From NCBI GenBank assembly GCA_027457185.1, contig DAIDTN010000236.1:1-7804 (forward strand): a stretch of DNA of 7,804 nucleotides. The letters run 5' to 3'. Below, piece by piece: positions 1-6,238 of the stretch. The translations under genes were made by a program, and so were the position numbers. Within the stretch, counting starts at the first letter, position 1. Each line of letters opens with the position of its first letter. This DNA is from Burkholderiales bacterium. GTDB taxonomy: Bacteria; Pseudomonadota; Gammaproteobacteria; Burkholderiales; SG8-39. The notes under the pieces were generated by a model, which saw only the letters and a list, made by a program, of their open reading frames with translations, ran no database searches and had not been told where the DNA came from.

Positions 1-618
1 GAACAGCGGCAGGAAAATCGCCAGCCGGTCGTCGCGTCCGTGGCCGGAGCAGTTCACCGCGGCGCGGGTGTTGGTGATGAGGTTGTTGTGGGTGAGGGTC
101 ACGCCCTTGGGGAAACCGGTGGTGCCGGAGGAATACAGCAGCGCTGCCGCATCGTCCGCGGCCATGTTCTCGGTCCTGAGAGCAGGCGAGCCTGCGGCGA
201 GCCAGTCGCCGAGCACGATTTCATCCTTGATTTCTCCCTCGCAAATCACGGTCTTCTCGATCGTGGGGCAGTCGTGGCGCGGTACGTTGGGCAGCAGTTC
301 CGCCGTGGTGAACACGACTTTGGCGCCGGAATCGTTGAGGATGTATTTCACCTCGTCCGACTTGAACATGGAATTGACCGAGACCACGATGGCGCCGGCT
401 TTCTGCCCGGCGAGGTAGGTGAGCATGAACGCCGGAATATTGGGTAGGAACAGCGCGACGCGATCGCCGCGGCGCACGCCATTTGCGCGGAGCGAGTGGG
501 CGAGGGCACCGGCGCAGGCCTCGAGCGCGCCGTAACTGATGTCCTTTCCTTCGAATACGATGGCCTTGCGCCCGGGGTCCGAGCGCGCGATGCGTCCGAC
601 GTGGTCGGCGATATTCAC
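1..618 (-). CDS. AMP-forming acyl-CoA synthetase, N-terminal part (3' end outside window)
   Basis: Partial gene reading out of the left edge; 206 codons are visible. The family (ANL superfamily) activates a carboxylic acid with ATP to an acyl-adenylate and transfers it to CoA in the cytoplasm. Seen directly: the N-terminal subdomain, the phosphate-binding loop SSGTTGFPKG at residues 163-172 followed by VTLTHNN, and IFLPLF at 201-206, where the family usually continues into the A4 region. The start is GTG at 618, chosen because GGAGGG lies 8 bases upstream and the protein begins at the usual MNIADHV-like position; no ATG fits. The gap to the hemerythrin gene is only 15 bases and holds the ribosome site, so co-transcription is likely. 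Chain length and acid specificity cannot be judged because the acyl-pocket and C-terminal domain are missing. It resembles the medium/long-chain fatty acid and aryl-CoA ligase group more than acetyl-CoA synthetase. Confidence 0.93.
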   Translation of the reverse strand, partial: MNIADHVGRIARSDPGRKAIVFEGKDISYGALEACAGALAHSLRANGVRRGDRVALFLPNIPAFMLTYLAGQKAGAIVVSVNSMFKSDEVKYILNDSGAKVVFTTAELLPNVPRHDCPTIEKTVICEGEIKDEIVLGDWLAAGSPALRTENMAADDAAALLYSSGTTGFPKGVTLTHNNLITNTRAAVNCSGHGRDDRLAIFLPLF

Positions 619-633
619 GATTCTTGCCCTCCG

Positions 634-1083
634 TTAAACTTTAAGCCGCAACTGCAGGTATTTGCCGATCAGAATGGTCGCGGGGTAGGAAAGCTGCCGT
701 TCGATTTCTTCGTGCAGCAGCAGCTTCTCGGCGAAACCGGCCAGTTCCGGATGGTCTTCGCTCTGGGCCGAGGCCATCAGTTCCTCCAGCGCGGCGGCGA
801 TGACGCGCTGCTCCGCGAGCAGGTTAGGCAATTCGCCATGCAGTCTAGTTGCCATGGTGACCGCAGCCGCCATCTCCGGCTCGACTGTGCCCTCTGCCAG
901 GGCTGGCAGCAGGCCGAGCGGGGGGAGTACAAAATCCTCCTCCTTGGCGAAATGCCGCTCCATCAGCCTGGCCACCAGCCGCGTGGCCTTGCCGGTGCGG
1001 CCTTCGAGTTTGACTGCCTGGTTGATTTCGGCATTCAGCGCCTGATGCTCCGACTGCAATGGCGTCGGCGTCTTGAGTTCCAT
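634..1083 (-). CDS. Hemerythrin/HHE-domain protein, predicted di-iron
   Basis: A 149-residue, cytoplasmic, all-helical protein with no signal peptide. The potential metal ligands seen are H13, H44-x3-E48, H82 and H124-x3-E128, i.e. the H...HxxxE...H...HxxxE pattern of HHE proteins. Known relatives bind a non-haem di-iron centre and handle O2, NO or iron; the two-HxxxE pattern is that of the RIC/YtfE (ScdA) type rather than classical O2-carrying hemerythrin. The N-terminal ScdA domain with its cysteine is absent, and the protein contains no cysteine at all. The start ATG at 1083 has AGGAG 8 bases upstream. It lies 39 bases after the TtuC-type dehydrogenase gene and 15 before the acyl-CoA synthetase gene, so it is probably part of that operon. 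Its role there is unknown: oxygen or redox sensing, iron supply and protection from NO are all possible. Family is confident; function is not. Confidence 0.85.
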   Translation of the reverse strand: MELKTPTPLQSEHQALNAEINQAVKLEGRTGKATRLVARLMERHFAKEEDFVLPPLGLLPALAEGTVEPEMAAAVTMATRLHGELPNLLAEQRVIAAALEELMASAQSEDHPELAGFAEKLLLHEEIERQLSYPATILIGKYLQLRLKV

Positions 1084-1122
1084 CGTCGCGGCTCCTCGGC
1101 GGGGTGTACCGATCCCGCCTCG

Positions 1123-2181
1123 CTATTGTCGCAGAAAATCGCACACTGCCCGGGTCACTGCGGCGGTGCGCGCCGTGCCGCCCAGGTCCGGGGTGAAAAT
1201 TCCTTTCGCCGTCACCGCTTCGATCGCCCGCATCAGTTGTGCCGCGGACCTGGCCTCGCCCAGGTGCTCCAGCATCATGACCGCGGTCCAGAACGTGGCG
1301 ATGGGATTGGCGATGCCCTTGCCGGTGATGTCGAAGGCCGAGCCATGGATCGGTTCGAACATCGACGGGAATGTGCGCTCCGGATTCAGATTTGCGGTAG
1401 GCGCGATGCCCAGGCTGCCAGAGAGCGCGGCAGCCAGATCGGAGAGGATGTCGGCGTGCAGGTTGGTGGCGACGATCACGTCCAGCGCATGGGGTTTGAG
1501 CGTCATCACCGTGGTCACGGCGTCCACCAGGATCCGCTGTGTCTTTACGCGCGGATAGTCTCTGGCCACCTCGTAGAAAATTTCGTCCCACAGCACCATG
1601 CCGTGGCGCTGCGCGTTGGACTTGGTCACCAGCGTCAGATGCTTGCGCGGGCGCTTGGCCGCCAGTTCGAAGGCGAAGCGGTGGATGCGTTCGACGCCGC
1701 TGCGCGTGAACACCGAAGTCTCGGTGGCGATTTCCGCGGGCAGGCCCTGGTGCACGCGGCCGCCCGAGCCGGAATATTCGCCCTCGGTGTTTTCGCGGAT
1801 GATCACCCAGTCTATGTCCTTGCCGTTCTTGAGCGGGCTTTGCACGCCGGGCAGAACCCGTGCCGGGCGCACGTTGGCGTACTGGTCGAAGCCCTGGCAA
1901 ATGGGCAGGCGCAGGCCCCACAGCGAGATGTGGTCGGGCACCTTGGGGCTGCCCACGGCGCCGAAGAAGATGGCGTCGAATTTTTTCAGTTCCTCCAGGC
2001 CTCCGGCGGGAATGTAATGGCCGTGCTTCAGGTAATAATCGCTGCTCCAGGGAAATTGCTTGAAGCTGAATTTGAAGCGCTTCGATTGGCGTGCGAGGGC
2101 ATTGAGGACCTTGACGCCTTCGGCGATAACTTCCTTGCCGATGCCGTCGCCGGGAATGGCCGCTATCTTGTATTGCTTCAT
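1123..2181 (-). CDS. ttuC: Tartrate dehydrogenase family protein, TtuC type
   Basis: A 352-residue NAD-dependent beta-decarboxylating dehydrogenase of the isocitrate/isopropylmalate fold. Relatives oxidise tartrate or D-malate at the 2-hydroxyl, with Mg2+/Mn2+, sometimes followed by decarboxylation. Seen: IPGDGIG at 9-15, R105 (NVRP), R129 in RENTEGEY, catalytic Y136 and K187 (VTKSNAQRHG), metal aspartates D220, D244 and D248, and the NAD loop FEPIHGSAFDITGKGIANP at 275-293. The stretch SLWGLRLPICQGFDQYANVRP-like (86-106) matches, from memory, TtuC of Agrobacterium vitis; it puts C95 where most family members have a substrate-binding arginine. The start ATG at 2181 is preceded by a weak GGGG; MKQYKIAAIPGDG is the expected N-terminus. 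It lies 34 bases after its paralogue and 39 before the hemerythrin gene. Family is certain; tartrate as the real substrate is an inference by resemblance. Confidence 0.9.
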   Translation of the reverse strand: MKQYKIAAIPGDGIGKEVIAEGVKVLNALARQSKRFKFSFKQFPWSSDYYLKHGHYIPAGGLEELKKFDAIFFGAVGSPKVPDHISLWGLRLPICQGFDQYANVRPARVLPGVQSPLKNGKDIDWVIIRENTEGEYSGSGGRVHQGLPAEIATETSVFTRSGVERIHRFAFELAAKRPRKHLTLVTKSNAQRHGMVLWDEIFYEVARDYPRVKTQRILVDAVTTVMTLKPHALDVIVATNLHADILSDLAAALSGSLGIAPTANLNPERTFPSMFEPIHGSAFDITGKGIANPIATFWTAVMMLEHLGEARSAAQLMRAIEAVTAKGIFTPDLGGTARTAAVTRAVCDFLRQ

Positions 2182-2215
2182 CTGTGCCCCTTATTCGGGT
2201 TGGTTGATGTTTGTG

Positions 2216-3274
2216 TCAGATCAATGAGGCGACTGCTTTGCCGACGTCTTCGGTGCTGGCCCTGCCGCCCAGGTCCGGTGTGCGCGGGCCGTCGAGCAGC
2301 ACTCTCTCGATCGCGCGCAGAATCGCGGCGCCGGCGTCGGCGTGGCCCAGATGCTCCAACATCATCGCGCCCGACCAGATCTGGCCGATGGGATTGGCGA
2401 TTTTCTTGCCGCAGATGTCGGGCGCCGAGCCGTGCACCGGCTCGAACAGCGAGGGGAAGGCGCGCTCCGGGTTGATATTGCCAGAGGGCGCGATGCCGAT
2501 GGTGCCGGCGGTTGCCGGGCCCAGGTCGGAGAGGATGTCGCCGAACAGGTTGGAGCCGACGATCACATCGAAGCGCTGCGGGTTGAGCACCATCTGGATG
2601 GTGAGACCGTCGATGTGGTACTGGCTGGTTTTCACCTGCGGATAATTCTTCGCCATCGCGGCGAAGCGCTCGTCCCAGTAGGGCATGGTGATGGAGATGC
2701 CGTTCGACTTGGTGGCGGAAGTGATTTCCTTGCGCGGGCGCTGCATGGCCAGCTCGAATGCAAACTTCATGATCCGGTCCACGCCTTTGCGGCTGAAGGT
2801 CGAAATCTGCTGCGCCATTTCGCGCTCGGTGCCTTCGAACAGGCGCCCGCCCATGGAGGAGTATTCGCCCTCGGTGTTCTCGCGCACTACGTAATAATCG
2901 ATGTCGCCGACTTTGCGGCTGGCCAGCGGACAGAAGACGCCTGGCATCAGTCGCACCGGACGCAGGTTGACGTACTGGTCGAATTCGCGCCGGAACTTGA
3001 TCAGGGAATCCCACAGCGAGACGTGATCCAGCACCTTGGCCGGCCAGCCGGTTGCGCCGAAGAAGATGCAGTCGTGGCCGCCGATTGTGTCCTTCCAGTC
3101 GGGCGGCATCCACCAGCCGTGCTTGTCGTAGTTGTCGCAGCTCCAGTCGAAGTGATCGAAGGAAAGCGCAAGGCCGAACTTGCGTCCCGCCGCGTCCAGC
3201 GCGCGCACGCCTTCTGGCATCACTTCCTTGCCGATGCCGTCGCCGGCGATGACGGCTATTCTGTGAGATTTCAT
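2216..3274 (-). CDS. dmlA: D-malate / tartrate dehydrogenase (decarboxylating), DmlA type
   Basis: A 352-residue enzyme of the same family as the next gene but of the other subtype, resembling E. coli DmlA (YeaU) and Pseudomonas putida tartrate dehydrogenase. These convert D-malate to pyruvate and CO2 with NAD+, and also act on tartrate or alkylmalates. Seen: AGDGIG at 10-15, the full arginine set R95 (KFRREFDQY), R105 (NLRP) and R131 (RENTEGEY), Y138, K189 (TKSNG), D222, D246, D250, and the NAD loop FEPVHGSAPDICGKKIANP at 278-296. Unusual residues: A10 where the family has proline, L82 and D89 where the paralogue has P and G in the conserved PDHISLWG segment. The start ATG at 3274 has GAGGG 4 bases upstream. 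It is the first gene of the leftward operon, next to the divergent control region. Substrate choice between D-malate, tartrate and alkylmalates cannot be fixed from sequence. Confidence 0.9.
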   Translation of the reverse strand: MKSHRIAVIAGDGIGKEVMPEGVRALDAAGRKFGLALSFDHFDWSCDNYDKHGWWMPPDWKDTIGGHDCIFFGATGWPAKVLDHVSLWDSLIKFRREFDQYVNLRPVRLMPGVFCPLASRKVGDIDYYVVRENTEGEYSSMGGRLFEGTEREMAQQISTFSRKGVDRIMKFAFELAMQRPRKEITSATKSNGISITMPYWDERFAAMAKNYPQVKTSQYHIDGLTIQMVLNPQRFDVIVGSNLFGDILSDLGPATAGTIGIAPSGNINPERAFPSLFEPVHGSAPDICGKKIANPIGQIWSGAMMLEHLGHADAGAAILRAIERVLLDGPRTPDLGGRASTEDVGKAVASLI

Positions 3275-3308
3275 GATTCCCTCGAACTATTTTGGCGGGT
3301 CTGACTGG

Positions 3309-3337
3309 ATTTTAACTTCAACGCGCCGAATGGTCTG
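3309..3337 (-). promoter_or_regulatory. Possible promoter of the leftward dehydrogenase operon
   Basis: On the minus strand, TAAAAT (3314 down to 3309) matches the -10 consensus at five of six positions and would start transcription about 28 bases before the ATG at 3274. At 17 bases spacing the -35 is CAGACC (3337 to 3332), only three of six matches. Such a weak -35 just downstream of the dyad at 3347-3371 would suit an activator-dependent promoter, but this is inference from eye inspection only. Confidence 0.25.
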
Positions 3338-3346
3338 GTTTTTTAT

Positions 3347-3371
3347 CCGGCCAATCGCCATAATTGCCCGG
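3347..3371. promoter_or_regulatory. Imperfect dyad, candidate operator
   Basis: CCGGCCAAT (3347-3355), a 7-base spacer, then ATTGCCCGG (3363-3371): the arms are inverted repeats matching at 8 of 9 positions. It lies between the two divergent genes, about 10 bases upstream of the possible minus-strand -35. The size and CAAT-N7-ATTG core would suit a dimeric regulator of the LysR or GntR kind, but no regulator gene is visible to support a choice. Confidence 0.35.
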
Positions 3372-3447
3372 CCCTTGCAGGTTGCACGCAATTCTCCATT
3401 TGACGCCGGTGCGGCGAGCAGGCGAACCGAATCCGAGGGGGAAGCTG

Positions 3448-4251
3448 ATGAACGCGGTTGAAAACTACGAAGTCTATGCCATCCGCTACGCGACGCTGGC
3501 GCGCAAAGCGTCCGACAATTTCATCGGCGGCGATCCGCACGAAGACGCCAGCCCGCTCGATTACTTCGTCTGGCTTGCGCGCAGCCCCGCGCGCACGTTT
3601 GTCGTCGACACCGGTTTCGAGCTCGGCGCGGCCGAGCGCCGCGGCCGCAGGATGCTGCTCGCGCCGGACATCGGATTGAAGCGCCTGGGGGTGGACGCGG
3701 CCGAGGTGCGCGATGTCATCATTACCCATTTGCACTACGACCACGTCGGCAATTTCGCCTTGTTTCCCAAGGCCCGATTTCATCTGCAGGACAGGGAAAT
3801 GCAATTCGCCACCGGCAGGCACATGGCGCAGCCGATATTTTCGCACGCCTACGAAGTGGAGGAGGTGGTGGGCATGGTGCGCGAGGTTTACATGGGCAGG
3901 GTGGTGTTTCACTACGGCGATAGCGTGCTCGCGCCCGGACTGTCGCTGCATCGCATCGGCGGACACACCATGGGCATCCAGTCGGTGCGCGTGCATACCC
4001 GCATCGGCTGGATCGTGCTGGCCTCGGATGCCACCCACCTCTACGCCAATATGGACGAGGTGCGGCCGTTTCCGATCGTGCACGATGTAGGCGCGATGGT
4101 GGAGGGTTACCGCCGCCTGCGCGAACTCGCCGACGACCCGCGCTACGTCGTGCCCGGACACGACCCGCTGGTGATGCAGCGCTATCCGGTGGCCGGTCCC
4201 GGACTGGAGGGCGTGGCGGTGCGCCTGGACGCCGAGCCGCGCGCGCAGTAG
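3448..4251 (+). CDS. MBL-fold metallohydrolase, N-acyl-homoserine-lactonase-like
   Basis: A 267-residue cytoplasmic hydrolase of the metallo-beta-lactamase fold. The di-metal site is complete: H94-x-H96-x-D98-H99 (THLHYDHVGN), H173 (GGHTMG), D194 (ASDATHLY) and H238 (VPGHDP). This spacing, with a tyrosine just after D194 (Y199), is that of the lactonase branch (AttM/AiiA-like proteins), which open lactone rings of acyl-homoserine lactones or of other small lactones. The start at 3448 is chosen over an ATG at 3364 because AGGGGGA lies 5-6 bases before it and the upstream 28 codons read as low-quality non-conserved sequence inside the control region. It is transcribed away from the dehydrogenase operon and ends 22 bases before tsaB. 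Quorum quenching is one possibility; hydrolysis of a metabolic lactone linked to the neighbouring hydroxyacid dehydrogenases is another. Fold and metal site are confident, substrate is not. Confidence 0.87.
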   Translation: MNAVENYEVYAIRYATLARKASDNFIGGDPHEDASPLDYFVWLARSPARTFVVDTGFELGAAERRGRRMLLAPDIGLKRLGVDAAEVRDVIITHLHYDHVGNFALFPKARFHLQDREMQFATGRHMAQPIFSHAYEVEEVVGMVREVYMGRVVFHYGDSVLAPGLSLHRIGGHTMGIQSVRVHTRIGWIVLASDATHLYANMDEVRPFPIVHDVGAMVEGYRRLRELADDPRYVVPGHDPLVMQRYPVAGPGLEGVAVRLDAEPRAQ

Positions 4252-4273
4252 TCGCCGTCTCCATTGCCCTGCC

Positions 4274-4945
4274 GTGAATCTGATCGCGCTCGAAACCTCC
4301 ACCGAATACTGTTCGCTCGCCGTGTCGCGCGGCGCGCAGTTGTTCGAGCGCAGCTTCCATGCCGGGCAGCGGCATTCCGAACTCGCGCTGCCCGCGCTGC
4401 GCGAACTGCTGCGGGAAGCGCAGCTGGAGATTTCGTCCGTCCAGGGCATCGCCTACGGCGCGGGACCGGGATCCTTCACCGGGCTGCGCATCGCCTGCGG
4501 CCTGGCGCAGGGGCTGGCGCTGGCGCGCAACCTGCCGGTAACGGGCATCGGCACGCTGCTCGCGCTGGCGCAGGGCTGCGGTTTCGACAAGGTGATCGCC
4601 TGCCTCGATGCCCGCATGGGCGAGGTGTATCATGCGGTGTATCGCAGAAGCGGCGAAAACTGGATCGAAATGCACGCGCCCGCACTTTATAAGCCCGATG
4701 GCGTGCCCCCGGTCGACGGCGGGGACTGGTTCGGTTGCGGCAGCGGTTTTCGCGTGCATGGCGCAGCGCTGGCGCAGTGTTACCGCGGCAACCTGTCGGG
4801 CATCGACGCCGACGCCGTGCCGAACGCGGCGGCGATGCTGCGGCTCGCGCTGCCGGTGTTCGCCGCCGGACAGGGACTCGATGCCGCAGAAGCTGCGCCC
4901 CTGTACGTGCGCGACAAGGTCGCGCTGAAATCGAGCGAACGATGA
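4274..4945 (+). CDS. tsaB: tRNA threonylcarbamoyladenosine biosynthesis protein TsaB
   Basis: A 223-residue member of the ASKHA fold. TsaB (YeaZ) is the partner that dimerises with TsaD and, with TsaE and TsaC, makes the t6A37 modification of ANN-decoding tRNAs; it is not itself the catalytic subunit. Seen: the N-terminal strand NLIALETST (2-10), the GPGSFTGLR motif at 64-72, and DARMGEVYHAVYR at 112-124, all characteristic. Length is normal. The start is GTG at 4274; it has no clear Shine-Dalgarno, but the conserved N-terminus begins exactly there, and translation could be helped by ribosomes ending on the hydrolase gene 22 bases upstream. The stop overlaps the rimI start by 4 bases (ATGA), indicating coupled translation. 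tsaB followed by rimI is a common proteobacterial arrangement. Confidence 0.96.
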   Translation: MNLIALETSTEYCSLAVSRGAQLFERSFHAGQRHSELALPALRELLREAQLEISSVQGIAYGAGPGSFTGLRIACGLAQGLALARNLPVTGIGTLLALAQGCGFDKVIACLDARMGEVYHAVYRRSGENWIEMHAPALYKPDGVPPVDGGDWFGCGSGFRVHGAALAQCYRGNLSGIDADAVPNAAAMLRLALPVFAAGQGLDAAEAAPLYVRDKVALKSSER

Positions 4946-5403
4946 GCGCCGTACTTAAACCGCTGCTCGAGTTGCGCCCGATGACCGAAGCCGATCTGCC
5001 GGCGGTGATGGCGATTGAAAACGCGATCTACGCTTTTCCCTGGACGCAGGGCAATTTCCGCGATTCGCTCGCCGCCGGCTACAGCTGCTGGATCTACGCG
5101 CGTGACGGTGGCCTGATCGCTTATGCCGTGCTGATGGCGGGGGCGGACGAGGCGCATCTGCTCAACCTCAGCATTGCCGCGAATTGTCAAAGGCAAGGTC
5201 ATGGCAGCGTGCTGTTGCTGCATCTGTGCGAATGCGCGCGTGCGGGCGGCGCGCGGCGGATTTTTCTGGAAGTGCGCCCGTCGAACCTTGCGGCAGTGCG
5301 GCTGTATGAGCGCCATGGATTCCGCCTGGTGGGTCTGCGGCGCGATTACTATCCCGCGCCCGCCGGTCGCGAGGACGCGCTGGTATTCAGCCTGCCGCTA
5401 TGA
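4942..5403 (+). CDS. rimI: Ribosomal protein bS18 N-alpha-acetyltransferase RimI
   Basis: A 153-residue GNAT-family enzyme that transfers acetyl from acetyl-CoA to the N-terminal amine of ribosomal protein S18 (and probably other proteins). Seen: the acetyl-CoA pyrophosphate-binding motif Q83-x-x-G86-x-G88 (QRQGHG), then FLEVRPSNLAAVRLYERHGF at 108-127, with E110 and Y122 near the positions of known RimI catalytic residues, and RRDYYP at 133-138, a RimI hallmark. The start ATG at 4942 overlaps the tsaB stop, and the next gene starts in the rimI stop, both as ATGA, so the three genes should be translated as a coupled unit. An in-frame extension to 4735 exists but lies wholly inside tsaB and lacks GNAT character, so it was not used. 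Confidence 0.95.
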   Translation: MSAVLKPLLELRPMTEADLPAVMAIENAIYAFPWTQGNFRDSLAAGYSCWIYARDGGLIAYAVLMAGADEAHLLNLSIAANCQRQGHGSVLLLHLCECARAGGARRIFLEVRPSNLAAVRLYERHGFRLVGLRRDYYPAPAGREDALVFSLPL

Positions 5404-6185
5404 ACCCGCGCCGGGAATTGTTCCTCGAGGAAATGGGATTGACGCCGCTTTGGCGGCTCAGGACCGCGGCGGCGGCGGGCGCGGCGCCGGGCGCGCAATT
5501 GCAGGCCCGGCCCGCCGACGCGAGCCGTGCCGACGCCGAGGCGCCGGCTTCGCCGCAAGCTGCGGTTGCTGCGGCGGGGCGCGCCGCCGGCATCGCGCGC
5601 ATGGACTGGGCCGGGCTTAAGGCGGCAGTTGCCGCGTGCACGGCATGCGGCCTGCGCAAGACGTGCAAGCAGACCGTGTTCGGCGTCGGCGACGAGCAGG
5701 CGGACTGGCTGCTGGCGGGCGAGGCGCCGGGCGCGGAGGAGGACGCCCGCGGCGAGCCCTTCGTCGGCCAGGCGGGAAAGCTGCTCGACGCCATGCTTGC
5801 GGGCATCGGCTTGAAGCGCGGCGAGGATGTCTATATCGCCAACGTGCTCAAATGCCGGCCGCCCGGAAACCGCAATCCCGAGGCGCCGGAAGTGGCGCAG
5901 TGCGCGCCGTTTCTCGCGCGTCAGGTCGAACTGATCCGCCCCCGGCTGATTCTCGCCCTGGGGCGGTTCGCCTGCCAGACGCTGCTCGACACCGATGCGA
6001 GCATCGCCTCGCTGCGCGGCCGGGTGCACCACTATCGGGGCGTGCCGCTGATCGTCACCTATCATCCGGCCTACCTGCTGCGCAGCCTGCATGACAAGGC
6101 GAAGGCATGGGAAGACCTGTGTTTCGCCCGCCGCACCATGGCGGACTTGCGCCAACAAGTCCAAAGCCGCGTGGCGGCGCCTTGA
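5400..6185 (+). CDS. Family 4 (Fe-S) uracil-DNA glycosylase
   Basis: A 261-residue protein of the UDG superfamily. Family 4 enzymes remove uracil from DNA, starting base-excision repair, and carry a [4Fe-4S] cluster. Seen: cluster ligands C80-x2-C83 and C152-x15-C168 (KCRPPGNRNPEAPEVAQC region); motif 1 GEAPGAEEDARGEPFVGQAG at 107-126; and motif 2 HPAYLLR at 222-228. Extra cysteines C89, C192 and C241 are not expected ligands. Residues 1-20 (RRELFLEEMGLTPLWRLR-like) form a short conserved N-terminal piece seen in proteobacterial versions; residues 23-66 are an Ala/Pro/Gly-rich, low-complexity linker before the catalytic domain. The start overlaps the rimI stop by ATGA. Some members were first named phage SPO1 DNA polymerase-related proteins. 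Activity is likely, given intact motifs. Confidence 0.93.
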   Translation: MNPRRELFLEEMGLTPLWRLRTAAAAGAAPGAQLQARPADASRADAEAPASPQAAVAAAGRAAGIARMDWAGLKAAVAACTACGLRKTCKQTVFGVGDEQADWLLAGEAPGAEEDARGEPFVGQAGKLLDAMLAGIGLKRGEDVYIANVLKCRPPGNRNPEAPEVAQCAPFLARQVELIRPRLILALGRFACQTLLDTDASIASLRGRVHHYRGVPLIVTYHPAYLLRSLHDKAKAWEDLCFARRTMADLRQQVQSRVAAP

Positions 6186-6225
6186 AATCCGCCTGCGTGT
6201 CCCCACCTAAGCGGCAGGACTTACC

Positions 6226-6231
6226 GAGGAG
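6226..6231 (+). promoter_or_regulatory. Shine-Dalgarno of lemA, deciding the start
   Basis: GAGGAG lies 1 base before an ATG at 6233 and 7 bases before the in-frame ATG at 6239. Only the second has workable spacing, so lemA is started at 6239; the two choices differ by two residues. Confidence 0.7.
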
Positions 6232-6238
6232 AATGGAT

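Larger units (their letters stand above)
3275..3447. promoter_or_regulatory. Divergent intergenic control region
   Basis: These 173 bases separate the leftward dehydrogenase operon from the rightward lactonase-like gene, so promoters for both should lie here. The stretch around 3281-3400 is more AT-rich than the flanking genes. It holds an imperfect dyad (3347-3371, listed separately), a possible minus-strand promoter (3309-3337), and a perfect 6-base inverted pair AATTGC (3362-3367) / GCAATT (3388-3393). A GAGGGGGA ribosome site at 3435-3442 serves the plus-strand gene. I saw no convincing sigma-70 promoter for the plus strand. No regulator gene lies in the window. Confidence 0.6.

Noticed and set aside
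1084..1122. Short gap between the hemerythrin and TtuC-type genes considered as a terminator site
   Set aside because: I see no stem followed by a T-run on the minus strand; it mainly holds the ribosome site of the hemerythrin gene.
496..2475. A 659-codon open frame on the plus strand, opposite the dehydrogenase and hemerythrin genes
   Set aside because: It runs antisense through three clear minus-strand genes, its translation resembles no domain, and it is rich in Arg, Gly, His and Gln as expected for shadow frames in GC-rich DNA.
2178..3113. A 311-codon open frame on the minus strand overlapping the DmlA-type gene
   Set aside because: It is a same-strand shifted frame inside a full-length enzyme gene with all catalytic motifs, and its translation is Arg/Ala-rich without a recognisable fold.
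3364..3447. Upstream in-frame start for the MBL-fold hydrolase, adding 28 residues
   Set aside because: The added residues are Pro/Arg-rich, overlap the candidate operator, and a strong Shine-Dalgarno sits just before the ATG at 3448.
3343..4449. A 368-codon minus-strand open frame opposite the MBL-fold hydrolase and tsaB
   Set aside because: It is antisense to two well-supported genes and crosses the intergenic control region; no motif was seen.
5464..5590. GC-rich repetitive stretch considered as a tandem repeat
   Set aside because: It encodes the Ala/Pro/Gly-rich linker of the glycosylase; the GCG/GGC pattern is irregular and explained by codon use, not by a defined repeat unit.
5349..6206. 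A 285-codon minus-strand open frame opposite the uracil-DNA glycosylase
   Set aside because: The sense strand encodes a complete family 4 glycosylase with cluster cysteines; the antisense frame is a compositional shadow.
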